A stretch of DNA of 64,000 nucleotides from Nodosilinea sp. LEGE 06152 (GCF_015207525.1 NZ_JADEWR010000004.1:161787-225786), one strand, 5' to 3'. Numbered from the stretch's first letter, positions 18,326-27,467 are shown. The notes: generated from the letters alone by a model not told the origin. Numbers and translations: made by a program.

Positions 18326-19498
18326 ATGGGCTACCCCGCTGTGCCGTCGCTGACCGCCACCTGGCTGCGTTCTATTGAAGAGGTGCCCGAAGCGGTGTGG
18401 GATGAGCTGGCTCTGCCCCTGGCCACACCCTTTTTGGAGTGGAGCTGGCTGCACAACATGGAGCGATCGCACAGCGTGGGGGCCAATGCGGGCTGGCTGC
18501 CCTGTCACCTCGTTCTCTGGCAGGGCAAGACTCTCGTGGGGGCTGCCCCCATGTACCTGAAGGGGCACAGCCGGGGCGAGTTTGTGTTTGACCACCAGTG
18601 GGCCGATCTGGCCGAGCGGCTGGGGGTAGAGTATTACCCAAAACTGTTGGGCATGTCGCCCTTTACCCCCGCCGAGGGCTACCGATTTTTAATTGCCCCC
18701 GATGCCGATGAAGCGATGATCACCCGAGCCATGGTCGAGGTGATTGACGACTTTTGCGATCGCAACAGTATCTCTGGCTGCCACTTTCTCTACGTCGACC
18801 CCCAGTGGCGGGCTACCATGACCCAGCTGGGTTTCTCAGAATGGCTGCACCACAGCTATGTGTGGCAGAACCAGGGTTTTCAAGACTTTGACGACTATCT
18901 GAGCATTTTTAACGCCAACCAGCGCCGCAACATCAAGCGCGAACGCAAGTCAATGGAGACAGCGGGCCTGCGCTTAGAAGCCATTGCGGGTGACGCCATT
19001 AGCAAGCCGTTGTGCAATCAGATGTACGACTTTTACGCCGACACCTGCGACAAGTTTGGCTGGTGGGGCAGTAAGTATTTGAGCCGCAAGTTCTTTGCGC
19101 TGCTGCACCACGACTACCGCCACCGCATGGTGTTTTTTGCGGCCTACGGCGAAGACGACAGCGACCCCGTTGGTATGTCGTTTTGCCTCACCAAGGGCGA
19201 TCGCCTCTACGGTCGCTACTGGGGGTCCACCATGGATTTCAACAATCTGCACTTTAACGCCTGCTACTACGCGCCGATCGAGTGGGCGATCAACCACGGC
19301 ATTACCTCGTTTGATCCGGGGGCTGGGGGTCGCCACAAAAAACGGCGCGGGTTTCCGGCCCTGGGCAACTACAGCCTGCATCGGTTCTACGACGCGCGGT
19401 TGGCAAAGCTGCTAAATCGCTACATTACTGAGGTCAACGAGCTAGAGCAGCAAGACATTGACGCTATAAATGCCGAACTACCCCTCAAGCTGCCCTAG
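18326..19498 (+). CDS. FemAB-like GNAT protein (DUF482 family)
   Basis: A 390-residue protein of the peptidoglycan-recognition/FemAB-like GNAT group (PF04339). Characteristic segments are ATPFLEWSWLHNMERSHSV-like text near residue 34, FSEWLHHSYVWQNQGFQDFD near 172, NANQRRNIKRERKSM near 195, and LYGRYWGSTMDFNNLHFNACYY in split form near 295 and 307. These enzymes are thought to acylate an amine with a carrier-linked or acyl-tRNA substrate, but none I know has a proven reaction. It begins six bases after the RibD-C stop. Confidence 0.85.
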   Translation: MGYPAVPSLTATWLRSIEEVPEAVWDELALPLATPFLEWSWLHNMERSHSVGANAGWLPCHLVLWQGKTLVGAAPMYLKGHSRGEFVFDHQWADLAERLGVEYYPKLLGMSPFTPAEGYRFLIAPDADEAMITRAMVEVIDDFCDRNSISGCHFLYVDPQWRATMTQLGFSEWLHHSYVWQNQGFQDFDDYLSIFNANQRRNIKRERKSMETAGLRLEAIAGDAISKPLCNQMYDFYADTCDKFGWWGSKYLSRKFFALLHHDYRHRMVFFAAYGEDDSDPVGMSFCLTKGDRLYGRYWGSTMDFNNLHFNACYYAPIEWAINHGITSFDPGAGGRHKKRRGFPALGNYSLHRFYDARLAKLLNRYITEVNELEQQDIDAINAELPLKLP

Positions 19499-19620
19499 CC
19501 AGCGCAATAGCCGTTGGCGTTACCGCCCCAGCGGGGCTAGATTGGCCCAGTAGGGCCATCGCCCTCTAACTGTGGGAACCCTAAACGCAGCGACGGCAGG
19601 GCAAGGAACGGACAGGGGCA

Positions 19621-21186
19621 GTGGCAGAACTGGAAAGCGCAGAACTAAAAAGCATCGAGCGCAGCCTGCGAGAGCTGGCACCCGCTGATCTCTACGCAGC
19701 GCTGTGGGTTGACCCTTCGGCCCAGACCCTAGGCAAGGTATTTGACCACCTGCGCACGCTGCAGCACGTGCTGATTGACTACGTGCCGCGCGATGTATCC
19801 CAGCGGCCCCCTACCCGATCGCAGGTGCACCACCGCTGGTGTCAGGGCAGCCTGTTGTTCACCGATTTAGCTGGGTTTACTCCCCTGTTTGCGGCCAATG
19901 CCGCCGCCGGGCAAGCAGGGGCCGAGGCGCTATTGACCATCATCAACAACTACTTTGCCCAGATGGTAGAGCTGGTCAGTAAGGCTGGCGGCAATCTGCT
20001 GGAGTTTACCGGCGATGCCATGCTGGTGCAGTTTCGCCACGAGGCGTACCAGTCTGATGGCGATGCAGAAATGACCCAGGCTATCTACGCTGGGCTGCGG
20101 ATGCAGCGAGCCATGGCCCAGTTTGACAACCTTGAGACCGCCCAAGGCTCGCTGTCGCTGCAAATGCGGCTGGGCATTCACCCAGGGCCGTTTGTAGCGG
20201 CCAATATTGGCACCCCCATGCGCCGCGCCCACGTGCTGCTGGGTCAAACGGTGCTGGCGGCTAAGCAAACCGAAGCAGCCGGGGTAGTGGGCCGGGTCTG
20301 CCTGAGTCAGGCAGGGTGCGATCGCCTGCGGGTCAACTCACTCCTGCATCTGGAGCCTAACCTAGCTGGCGGCAGCCTGGTGGTAGACGACCTCAGCACT
20401 AAAACCCTGGGCGAATACGACCTGACCCTAAACCGTCGTCGGGCGGCTAGCTCGGTGTTGTTTGACCGCAGCGTGCCCGGCCTAATACAGGAAATTGAGG
20501 CCAGCCTGCAAACCCTTGAGCCACTGGCCAGCTACCTGCCGCGATCGGTACTGCAGCTGCTGGTCAACACTGCTGCCGCCCGCCGCATTCCGCCCGCGTT
20601 TCCGACGGCGGCGGTAGCCTTTGTCAACCTGATTGGTCTGCCCGAGGCGGTAGACGCCGACTACCCCGACGATACCGACGGCATTGTTAGCTGCTTTTCC
20701 CACGCCTTTGCCCTGATCAACGGGGCCGTCGAACGGCGGCGCGGCATTTTGCAAAAGGTGACCTACCACTCCATCGGCGCAGACATGCTGATTCATTTTG
20801 GCGTGCTCAGCCCTGAGACCGACGCCCCCCAGCGGGCGGCCGAAACCCTGCTGGCGATTCGCGATCTGGTGGATAGGTTGTGCCTCCCCACTCGCCAAGG
20901 CCAGGCTTTGCCAATTACCTGTCGCATGGGGCTGACCTACGGCCAGGTGTTTGCCGCTGAAATTGGTGAACCCCGTGGACGGCGGGAGTTTAACGTGCTG
21001 GGCGATACGGTTAACACCGCCGCCCGCCTGATGAGCCGCGCCACCCACAACCAGATTCTGCTAGATGTAGCGACCTATCAAGCCCTTGCTGCTGAGTCAA
21101 CCTACGACTGCCGGTTTTTGGGATCGTTGGCACTCAAGGGTAAGGCTGTTCCCCAAGCGGTCTACAGTTTGACCAGCCGCCTCTGA
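19621..21186 (+). CDS. Two-domain class III nucleotidyl cyclase, soluble-adenylyl-cyclase-like
   Basis: A 521-residue cytosolic protein with two class III cyclase homology domains. C1 (about 75-240) has both metal aspartates (D82 in FTDLAGFT, D132 in FTGDAMLVQF) but its transition-state Asn and Arg are replaced (GQTVLAAKQTE). C2 (about 330-490) has lost the metal residues (FVNLIGL, IGADML) yet keeps N465 and R469 in GDTVNTAARL. The halves are therefore complementary, as in mammalian cyclases, and the C2 FVNL and C1 GQ-V motifs resemble human ADCY10. The adenine-selecting Lys/Asp are not clear (His and Asn at the expected places), so ATP versus GTP is open. It starts at GTG. Confidence 0.85.
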   Translation: MAELESAELKSIERSLRELAPADLYAALWVDPSAQTLGKVFDHLRTLQHVLIDYVPRDVSQRPPTRSQVHHRWCQGSLLFTDLAGFTPLFAANAAAGQAGAEALLTIINNYFAQMVELVSKAGGNLLEFTGDAMLVQFRHEAYQSDGDAEMTQAIYAGLRMQRAMAQFDNLETAQGSLSLQMRLGIHPGPFVAANIGTPMRRAHVLLGQTVLAAKQTEAAGVVGRVCLSQAGCDRLRVNSLLHLEPNLAGGSLVVDDLSTKTLGEYDLTLNRRRAASSVLFDRSVPGLIQEIEASLQTLEPLASYLPRSVLQLLVNTAAARRIPPAFPTAAVAFVNLIGLPEAVDADYPDDTDGIVSCFSHAFALINGAVERRRGILQKVTYHSIGADMLIHFGVLSPETDAPQRAAETLLAIRDLVDRLCLPTRQGQALPITCRMGLTYGQVFAAEIGEPRGRREFNVLGDTVNTAARLMSRATHNQILLDVATYQALAAESTYDCRFLGSLALKGKAVPQAVYSLTSRL

Positions 21187-21285
21187 GCCTAGTCGCGTGC
21201 CGGGAAAGCGTTGGCCAGATAGCCCAACGCGCTACCATAGAGAGTCTTGACCCTGTACAGGCCGCGATCGCTGCGCCATCCCGCG

Positions 21286-21693
21286 ATGACTCTACCCTCT
21301 AGCACTCAGCCCATTGATAAAGCCCAGCGCCAGGCTCTTGATGACCAGCTCTCGAAGCGCTACATCGAGCTGGACCCCGGCGGCTACTTTTTAATTTATT
21401 TGGATGTAGAGCAGGGGCTGATCTGCGCCAAACACTTTGCCAACATCATTAACGACAAAGGGCTGGCCTGCGATCCAGTTACGGGTAAGCCTCTACCCGT
21501 ACGAGGCACCGTAGAACGGGTACCCACCCACACCTACAGCGGTCGCACCGCCAAAGAACTCTGCATTGCCATTTTTGAAGACCCTGCCCTGCCCTGCCCC
21601 ATTACCTATCTAGACCATGCGGCCTACTTGGGACGCGAGTTTGTACGGGCCGAAGCAGCCCTGTCAGCAGGTGAGCCTTATATTCAAGATTAA
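21286..21693 (+). CDS. DUF4346 family protein
   Basis: A 135-residue soluble protein typical of cyanobacteria, with the conserved text RYIELDPGGYFLIYLDVEQ, CAKHFANIINDKGLACDP and SGRTAKELCIAIFED, ending YLDHAAYLGREFVRAE. It resembles the DUF4346 domain; no function is known. The ATG at 21286 is chosen over a TTG at 21247 because homologues I recall begin close to this point. Confidence 0.8.
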   Translation: MTLPSSTQPIDKAQRQALDDQLSKRYIELDPGGYFLIYLDVEQGLICAKHFANIINDKGLACDPVTGKPLPVRGTVERVPTHTYSGRTAKELCIAIFEDPALPCPITYLDHAAYLGREFVRAEAALSAGEPYIQD

Positions 21694-21922
21694 AGGACAA
21701 GCCCATAGGCCGGGCCCCTCGTGCGCCATCAGCGCGGACCAAACGTTTACTACCTAAAAACGTGTCGGTTCAGAGGTTAACCCAGAGCCAGATTTATTGT
21801 GACAAAAACACTGACAAGCGCTGTGAGTAGCCGGGCTTTAACCGTAGCGGCCGCCAGCGATAGAGCAATCAGCCCTGGTGCAGCTCTTGCACCAGCTTCA
21901 TTCACGGAGCTACTGCGTCAGC

Positions 21923-22294
21923 TTAATGGACCCGAGTGGCCAACAGCTGTTCTTCTAAAGCCGCAATCCGATTGTAGGCTGCGGTGAGCTGTGCAGTCAG
22001 CCGCTGAATCTGAACGTCTTGGGAAAAGGTAGTCTCTGTATTCTGGCGGTCTAGGTCTAAATAGCTGCTGTCTAGCAAAACGTCTTTGTGTTCGCAAACG
22101 CTGTCTAGCAGGCCAGGATTGTGTCGAGAAGACTTGCCGTAGGCAAAACGCCCAGACCCAGCATCGTCGGGTGTAATGGCACAGGCCTGGGTGGCAATTA
22201 GCGCAGAAACCTGATCGTTAACCTGATCAATCATGTGATGCAGGGCGTCAATCTTGTTTGTCAAAAGAATGACTTGGGTTTGGATAGAGTCCAT
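21923..22294 (-). CDS. Hypothetical coiled-coil protein
   Basis: A 123-residue protein I do not recognise. It has an N-terminal predicted coiled coil (MDSIQTQVILLTNKIDALHH) and a C-terminal one (DVQIQRLTAQLTAAYNRIAA), joined by a middle stretch with FAYGKSSRHNPGLLDS. No membrane segment or Cys cluster. The ATG at 22294 is preceded on its strand by an A/T-rich leader. It stands alone between intergenic stretches. Confidence 0.6.
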   Translation of the reverse strand: MDSIQTQVILLTNKIDALHHMIDQVNDQVSALIATQACAITPDDAGSGRFAYGKSSRHNPGLLDSVCEHKDVLLDSSYLDLDRQNTETTFSQDVQIQRLTAQLTAAYNRIAALEEQLLATRVH

Positions 22295-22784
22295 GTGACG
22301 CCTGGTTTTTTAATTTCCCCATCATCCTAGACTCCAGCCTATGGATCACGGCGGGTCTCCTGAATCATTTAACCTTTATTAGCAAGGGTTGATACAAGAT
22401 CTAAAACCTCTGCAGAGACTAACTCTCAGCTTAAAAAGTAGTGAAGAGAAGCTTTGCTTTGTAAACTTAACCTCCAGGGTTGTTACATGCTGACATCAAC
22501 CAACCAGAGTCAATTTAGCAGTTTATTCTGCTCAAAGAAAATTAGATTTTGGTTCGATTCTAGATAATTCGATGGAGTTGAGCGATGTCATCCCTTGACC
22601 TTGCAGAGGCTAAATCAGCCTAGAGAATGCTGGGGTTGCTATCAACTAGCCACTGATGGCTCAGGAGCTGATCGTTACGGCCCCCAACCCGGTTTTTGGG
22701 CTCAGGCGTGGTAGCGCTGGTGTCTTGAGAATATTGGCCAGAGTCGATGATATGCCTAGGCCTGAGCTACCTTCACTCTGCCGC
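22295..22784. other. 490-bp intergenic region, relatively AT-rich
   Basis: No gene is supported here. It carries the promoter region of the coiled-coil gene, an A/T-rich centre around 22360-22600, and a diverged interspersed repeat at 22641-22730. The 22551 GGTTCGATTC segment resembles a tRNA T arm but no cloverleaf can be built. Confidence 0.5.
22641..22730. repeat. Diverged interspersed repeat, copy 2
   Basis: Shares ordered blocks with 4911-4990: AACT, CTGATGGCTCAG, GTTACGGCCCCC, GGTTTTTGGG, GGCGTGGTAGC and GCTGGTG. The two copies lie in the same orientation. Confidence 0.4.
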
Positions 22785-23186
22785 TTAGGAAACTAAAGGG
22801 CTGATCAAAATGCCGATAAAGGCGATCGCCCCTAGCCCCGTAAGAATATAGGCCACGACCAGGGCTGGAGAACGCCGCGATCGATAGACCAAATCGTTGC
22901 GCTGAATGCGCTGTAGCTGATAGTTGTGGTCGAGAGCGGCACTCAACAGGGCAAACGTACCCAAAGCCACAAACGACAGCCCCAAAATGCGAGACAGGCG
23001 CAAAGGATTAACGGTATCTCCCAGGGTTTGGTGAATAGCGGCAACAATACGCTCAATACCAAACCCAAACCCAATTAGCGCCAGGGAGGTACGAATCCAG
23101 GCCATCAGAGTGCGCTCTTCGGCGGCACGATTGCGCTCTTTAGCCAGCTCTGTCGCCGGGTTTGGACCTGGGTTAGACGCACTCAT
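22785..23186 (-). CDS. DUF202 (YidH) family membrane protein, paralogue 1
   Basis: A 133-residue protein with the DUF202 pattern: a polar N terminus, the signature ELAKERNRAAEERTLMAWIR, then three membrane segments (ALIGFGFGIERIVAAI, FVALGTFALLSAAL, ALVVAYILTGLGAIAF). Function in bacteria is unknown; in fungi the DUF202 domain is found in vacuolar transporter chaperone proteins. It is one of three DUF202 genes within 1.6 kb. Confidence 0.88.
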   Translation of the reverse strand: MSASNPGPNPATELAKERNRAAEERTLMAWIRTSLALIGFGFGIERIVAAIHQTLGDTVNPLRLSRILGLSFVALGTFALLSAALDHNYQLQRIQRNDLVYRSRRSPALVVAYILTGLGAIAFIGILISPLVS

Positions 23187-23317
23187 AGCAGCACCAGCCT
23201 GAATAAATACGCAAAAACTTAATTGAAGTACCCTCAGGGTAGCTAAATCTTGTCTCTAGGCAGCGCTCCGATGCCAAGTCCGAGTTCAAAAACCCCAGTT
23301 TAAAACAGGTATTCCGT

Positions 23318-23340
23318 AGGGACAAACGGTCGTTTGCTCT
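23318..23340. repeat. Diverged copy of the CAAACGGCCGTTTG palindrome
   Basis: TAGGGACAAACGGTCGTTTG followed by CTCT is a one- to two-base variant of the palindrome at 6099-6118. It sits between two divergent DUF202 genes. Confidence 0.5.
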
Positions 23341-23439
23341 TGGCCAAGCGGAGGTAGGCAACCAGCATCCAGTACTATGCTGCAGTTTCTCGCTAACCGT
23401 TCGCCTACAAAGCCAAAGCCCCAAATTGATACCAGATCT

Positions 23440-23835
23440 ATGAGTGACGCACCCCTGCCCGAACAGGTGACTATCACCAACGAACTCGCCCGAGAACGCA
23501 CCCGCGCCGCCGCCGAACGCACCCTCAACGCCTGGATTGGAACCTGCCTGAGCCTGATTGGCTTTGGGGTTACCTTCGAGCAGATTAGCCGCCGGCTGAG
23601 GCAGCAGGCGACTCTCGAGCTGGCACCAACCAATCCAGCTGTGGTGAGTATCGGCTTTGTTGGGCTGGGGGTAGTGCTGCTGGGGTTGGCGCTGGTTCAA
23701 CACCGGCTGGCTTTACGGGCTATTGAGCAACAAAACTACGTGCTGCTGCCCATTCAAACGTTGAATCGCTGGGCTGTAGTCACCATTGTGCTGGCGGGAT
23801 TGGCGGGGTTGGGGGTAACGCTGCTGTGGCCGTAG
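23440..23835 (+). CDS. DUF202 family membrane protein, paralogue 2
   Basis: A 131-residue DUF202 protein with the signature ELARERTRAAAERTLNAWIG near residue 14 and three hydrophobic segments. The ATG at 23440 is preferred to one at 23377 because the signature normally lies within 20 residues of the N terminus. It is divergent from paralogue 1 and convergent with paralogue 3. Confidence 0.87.
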   Translation: MSDAPLPEQVTITNELARERTRAAAERTLNAWIGTCLSLIGFGVTFEQISRRLRQQATLELAPTNPAVVSIGFVGLGVVLLGLALVQHRLALRAIEQQNYVLLPIQTLNRWAVVTIVLAGLAGLGVTLLWP

Positions 23836-23973
23836 CCGTCGATGGTTATATCGCTGGTTCAGTGCGCTGAGAACGTGAATAATTGTCGCTGGCAAAGCTT
23901 GGGGCGGCGCACTGCGTAAAGCTATGCCCAAGCGCAGCGTGAAAATATTCTGCCAATTCTAGCGATCGCATAC

Positions 23974-24360
23974 CTACGGCAGCAGTTCTAAACTTAACCA
24001 ACCCAAGGCCACCGCACCAGTGACTAAGACCGCCAGTCCGGTGGCCTCAGCGATCGACCACCGGGGCCGGTAACAGTAGGTGGGCGATCGCAGCCGCCTT
24101 TGCTCAGCCTGGTAATCGGCTAGGGCAACAACCAAACTCAGCACCCCCAGCCCCACGTAGACCAGGCTCAGGCTATAGACCCAGGTATCGATCGCGCGAT
24201 CGCCCGCCGCAAGTGCCGTCAGAATCTGCTCAAGCCCAACGCCAAGGCTGATGAGGGTCAGACTGCTGCGCACGAAGGACAGCAGCGAGCGATCGGCGGC
24301 TAGGCGGTTGCGATCGCGAGCCAGCTCAGCCTGAACATTGGGCAGGGAAGGGCTTGGCAT
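23974..24360 (-). CDS. DUF202 family membrane protein, paralogue 3
   Basis: A 128-residue DUF202 protein with the signature ELARDRNRLAADRSLLSFVR and three membrane segments. The usual W in the signature (AWIR) is replaced by F (SFVR). It begins 21 bases after the stop of the LCP gene on the same strand, so it is probably co-transcribed with it, which suggests an envelope role. Confidence 0.87.
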   Translation of the reverse strand: MPSPSLPNVQAELARDRNRLAADRSLLSFVRSSLTLISLGVGLEQILTALAAGDRAIDTWVYSLSLVYVGLGVLSLVVALADYQAEQRRLRSPTYCYRPRWSIAEATGLAVLVTGAVALGWLSLELLP

Positions 24361-24381
24361 AGGGCAGGCTAGGCCAGAGGG

Positions 24382-25848
24382 CTACTGGGGCGCAGCATCG
24401 AGGGTTTGGCTGGCGCGCTCAGCCCAGTCTTGCCCCACCCGAATGGTCAGGTCAGAGCCAAGGTCGCCGGTTGACTCCGACAGCGCTCGGCCCGTCCCCA
24501 ACAGCGACTGAACCACACGAGCGCTCTCGACATCGCCCTGCTGAGCCAACACTTCAGTGCGGGCTATGGTGCCAGACCAGTCATCGATTATATAGACGTT
24601 GCTAAACCCATTCTCGCGCAGGTAGCGGGCCATTGAGGCCGCCTGCTCAGGCTGACCAGAGGCATTTTGAACCGCGATCGCCAAGTCGGCCACGTAGCGC
24701 CCCTGGGAATTATCGGCGTAGACGCCCACTTCTTCCGCCGCAAAGAAGTTTTGCATCACCGTGGCCGAAGCTTCCCAGTTGGGTAGCCAGTAGCTAGCGT
24801 TAAACTCGGCCGGGGTGCTAAATCGACCGGGCAGCATGACCATTTGCAGCTGATCAGACTCGATTTCGAGGCCAAAGTTGGCGATCGCCAGCATTTCTTC
24901 CAGAGTCAAATTGGTATCGACGTAGCGCTGCAGCACCCGAATGGCCTGAGGCAATTTAGGAATAACCGTGGGGTTGGTCAGCCGCTCCCGCAGGGCTTTG
25001 AGCAGCATTTGCTGACGCTGCACGCGGCCAATGTCGCCGCTGTCTTTGCGGTAGCGGGCAAACTGCTCGGCCTGGTCGCCATTCAGGGTTTGCCAGCCCG
25101 GGTAGAGATCGATGTAGAGGCCCTGGGTGCGATCGGTGTACTCCATGCGGGTGGGCACGTTCACCTCAATCCCCCCAACCAAGTCAACCATCTCCCGAAA
25201 GGCGGCGGTGTTGATGCGCACGAAGCGGTCAATTTGAATGTTGCCCAGGTTGTAGCCCAGGGTCTGGGCGACCAGTTCTGGCCCCCCCAACACGTTAGCC
25301 TGATTGATTTTGTCCAGGCCAAAGCCTGGTATCTGCACTCGGGTATCGCGGGGAATTGACATCACATTGAGAGTACCGGCCTCGGCATCGACCCGTACCA
25401 GCAGCAGCGTGTCGGTGCGGCCCGCAAACACCTCATCTGAGGTGGGTTGGGCGTCAGGAACTTCATCGATTCCCATGACCAGAATGTTGACCGGTCGCGT
25501 CACCTGGTAGCGAAAGCCCGCCTGCCACAGATCGCCAAAGCTGGCAGCGCCGTTGGTATCGCCCCCTAAAAAACCTGGCAGCGGCACCGTGAGCGCGATC
25601 GCAGCCCCCAGCACCGCTGCCGCCGTAGCTGTACCGGCAAACACGCCTCCCCAGAGCAGCGAGGTGAGCAGACGCCGGGCCGAGCTAGGCGGAGAAGTAA
25701 GATTGACCGTAGTCGCCCCCGTTTGGGTAGGATAGCTAACTGAAACAACAGGCTCGGCCTGTTCAACGGTTGGTTCAGGACCGGCGGATGAATCGGGGTC
25801 AACGGGGCTATCTTGCTTAGACTCGACGTTCTGCAAAGGGGTTGTCAT
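24382..25848 (-). CDS. LytR-CpsA-Psr (LCP) family protein with LytR_C domain
   Basis: A 488-residue membrane-anchored LCP protein. LCP enzymes move undecaprenyl-pyrophosphate-linked glycopolymers onto the cell wall. After a proline/serine-rich N terminus there is one membrane segment (near residues 65-90), then the LCP core with VNILVMGIDEVPDAQP, RTDTLLLVRVD, SIPRDTRVQIPGFGLDKINQ and DLVGGIEVNVP, which carry the Asp/Arg residues that bind the pyrophosphate. The C-terminal region from about 385 matches the LytR_C domain (AIAVQNASGQPEQAASMARY). It leads an operon with a DUF202 gene. Confidence 0.93.
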   Translation of the reverse strand: MTTPLQNVESKQDSPVDPDSSAGPEPTVEQAEPVVSVSYPTQTGATTVNLTSPPSSARRLLTSLLWGGVFAGTATAAAVLGAAIALTVPLPGFLGGDTNGAASFGDLWQAGFRYQVTRPVNILVMGIDEVPDAQPTSDEVFAGRTDTLLLVRVDAEAGTLNVMSIPRDTRVQIPGFGLDKINQANVLGGPELVAQTLGYNLGNIQIDRFVRINTAAFREMVDLVGGIEVNVPTRMEYTDRTQGLYIDLYPGWQTLNGDQAEQFARYRKDSGDIGRVQRQQMLLKALRERLTNPTVIPKLPQAIRVLQRYVDTNLTLEEMLAIANFGLEIESDQLQMVMLPGRFSTPAEFNASYWLPNWEASATVMQNFFAAEEVGVYADNSQGRYVADLAIAVQNASGQPEQAASMARYLRENGFSNVYIIDDWSGTIARTEVLAQQGDVESARVVQSLLGTGRALSESTGDLGSDLTIRVGQDWAERASQTLDAAPQ

Positions 25849-26225
25849 GGATACCTACTTAACCTGCTGCGACGCCCTACCAACATAGCCCCTGTTACGA
25901 CGTGCCACTGTAGCCCCAGCATAGGTTTAAAGCTAAAAAGGCAGACAGGGTGGGCTAAACCATCCTGACAAGCAGGCCTGGATTTACCCCTAAAACCCTG
26001 CTAAATCTTCGCAGCAGGTTGATGTGTTAATCAATATTAAGCGAATTTTGCCCTGAATTCTCCCCCTAGGGGATAGGATCAAGCCACTTGTGCCGGTGAA
26101 TTACAGGCCGATGGGCGCTCAGCGGCGACTCTAAACCCACCTGAGACCAGCCGCTTAAGCTGCTTCAAAATCACCGCTGCACCGCTATAGCCACGTAATC
26201 TTTAAACTTTAGAGACAGAAATATT
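25849..26225. other. Divergent intergenic region between LCP and manC genes
   Basis: 377 bases with both promoters. A CCCCTAGGGG palindrome lies near 26065. The GCCACTG at about 25912 recalls a cobalamin-riboswitch box but the rest of that aptamer is missing. No gene is supported. Confidence 0.5.
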
Positions 26226-27284
26226 ATGGCTGCACTTATTCCTATCATTTTGGCCGGGGGCAAAGGCGAACGGTTTTGGCCCGTCAGCCGACTGGCGCGC
26301 CCCAAACAATTTTTGTGCCTAGACGGCAGCGATCGCAGCCTGCTACAGGCCACCGCCGATCGCCTGCTGCCCTTAGCCGAGGGCTGGGAGAATATGTGGG
26401 TGATTACCGCCGCCCACCTGGCGGATCGCGTGCGCGAGCAGTTGCCCGAGCTGCCCGAGGCCAACCTGCTAATCGAGCCGGTGGGGCGCGACACCGCCCC
26501 GGCGGTTGCCTGGGGCACCCTAGAAGTGGCCCAGCGCTACGGCGACGATGCCCTGGTGGGCTTCTTCCCCGCCGACCACTGGATTGCCGATGAAAACGCC
26601 TTTTGCCAAACCCTGTGGGCAGCGGCAGAACTGGCGGGCCAGGGGGCGATCGCAACCCTGGGCATTTCGCCCACCTACCCGGCCACGGGCTATGGCTATA
26701 TCGAGCAGGGCGAGGCCACCGGCACCTACGACTCGCTCAGCGCCTACACCGTCAGCCGCTTCACCGAAAAACCCGACGCCCCCACCGCCCAAACTTTTAT
26801 CGACAGCGGCCGCTTCAGCTGGAATAGCGGCATGTTCGTCTTCCCGGCTGGCGTCATGATCGACGAGCTTAAAACCCACGCCCCCGACTTGATGCAGGCG
26901 CTGATGGCCAAAGGGGTAGACGCCTACCCCAGCCTCGACAAGCTCAGCATCGACTATGCCGTCATGGAGCACACCGAACGCGCCCAGGTGATGCCCGTCA
27001 CCTTCGGTTGGGACGATCTGGGCGACTGGAACGCCGTCGAGCGCCTGCTGAAGCAGCCCGGCGATCAAAATGTGGATCTGGCCACCCACGTGGCCTTAGA
27101 TACCGCTGGCAGTATTGTCTACTCGGCCGACCCCGACGAAGTAGTGGTCACCATTGGCCTAGAAGACGTGGTGATTGTGCGCGACGGCAACGCCACCCTG
27201 ATTGTGCGCAAAGACCGCACCCAGGATATCAAAGCCGCCGTCAAGCAACTCGGCGCTGAAGACCGCTTTCAGCACCTGCTGTAG
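26226..27284 (+). CDS. manC: Mannose-1-phosphate guanylyltransferase
   Basis: A 352-residue nucleotidyltransferase that makes GDP-mannose from mannose-1-phosphate and GTP, feeding exopolysaccharide and glycan synthesis. The GT-A-like core shows IPIILAGGKGERFWPVSRLA, the RPKQFL motif, EPVGRDTAPAVAWGTLEV, FFPADHWI, FTEKPDAPTAQTFI and WNSGMFVF. It is the short type without the C-terminal isomerase domain of bifunctional ManC/AlgA. ATG at 26226 is unambiguous. Confidence 0.94.
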   Translation: MAALIPIILAGGKGERFWPVSRLARPKQFLCLDGSDRSLLQATADRLLPLAEGWENMWVITAAHLADRVREQLPELPEANLLIEPVGRDTAPAVAWGTLEVAQRYGDDALVGFFPADHWIADENAFCQTLWAAAELAGQGAIATLGISPTYPATGYGYIEQGEATGTYDSLSAYTVSRFTEKPDAPTAQTFIDSGRFSWNSGMFVFPAGVMIDELKTHAPDLMQALMAKGVDAYPSLDKLSIDYAVMEHTERAQVMPVTFGWDDLGDWNAVERLLKQPGDQNVDLATHVALDTAGSIVYSADPDEVVVTIGLEDVVIVRDGNATLIVRKDRTQDIKAAVKQLGAEDRFQHLL

Positions 27285-27467
27285 CCGGGCCGCAGATCAC
27301 TGCTGAGCTCCATTCAAACACCGCCGTAGGAGTGGAGCTCAGCTTCGGGATCCTCAGCCTTTTCCTGAGAACGTTCCAGGTGGGGCAACGGTTGATATAA
27401 TTTCGGGATCAGTCGTTTATACCTGCGCTATGCTGCGGAACTCTGTGGCGTGCGGCAGCTTTGAGCC

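Noticed and set aside
21799..21987. Open frame of 62 residues from a GTG on the plus strand
   Set aside because: No ribosome site, Ala/Ser-rich low-complexity translation, and it overlaps the 3' end of the better supported coiled-coil gene on the other strand.
22551..22575. GGTTCGATTC as a tRNA T arm
   Set aside because: No acceptor, D or anticodon stems can be paired around it.
25905..25925. GCCACTG in the manC/LCP spacer as a B12 box
   Set aside because: An isolated seven-base match; no other aptamer elements and no B12-related gene downstream.
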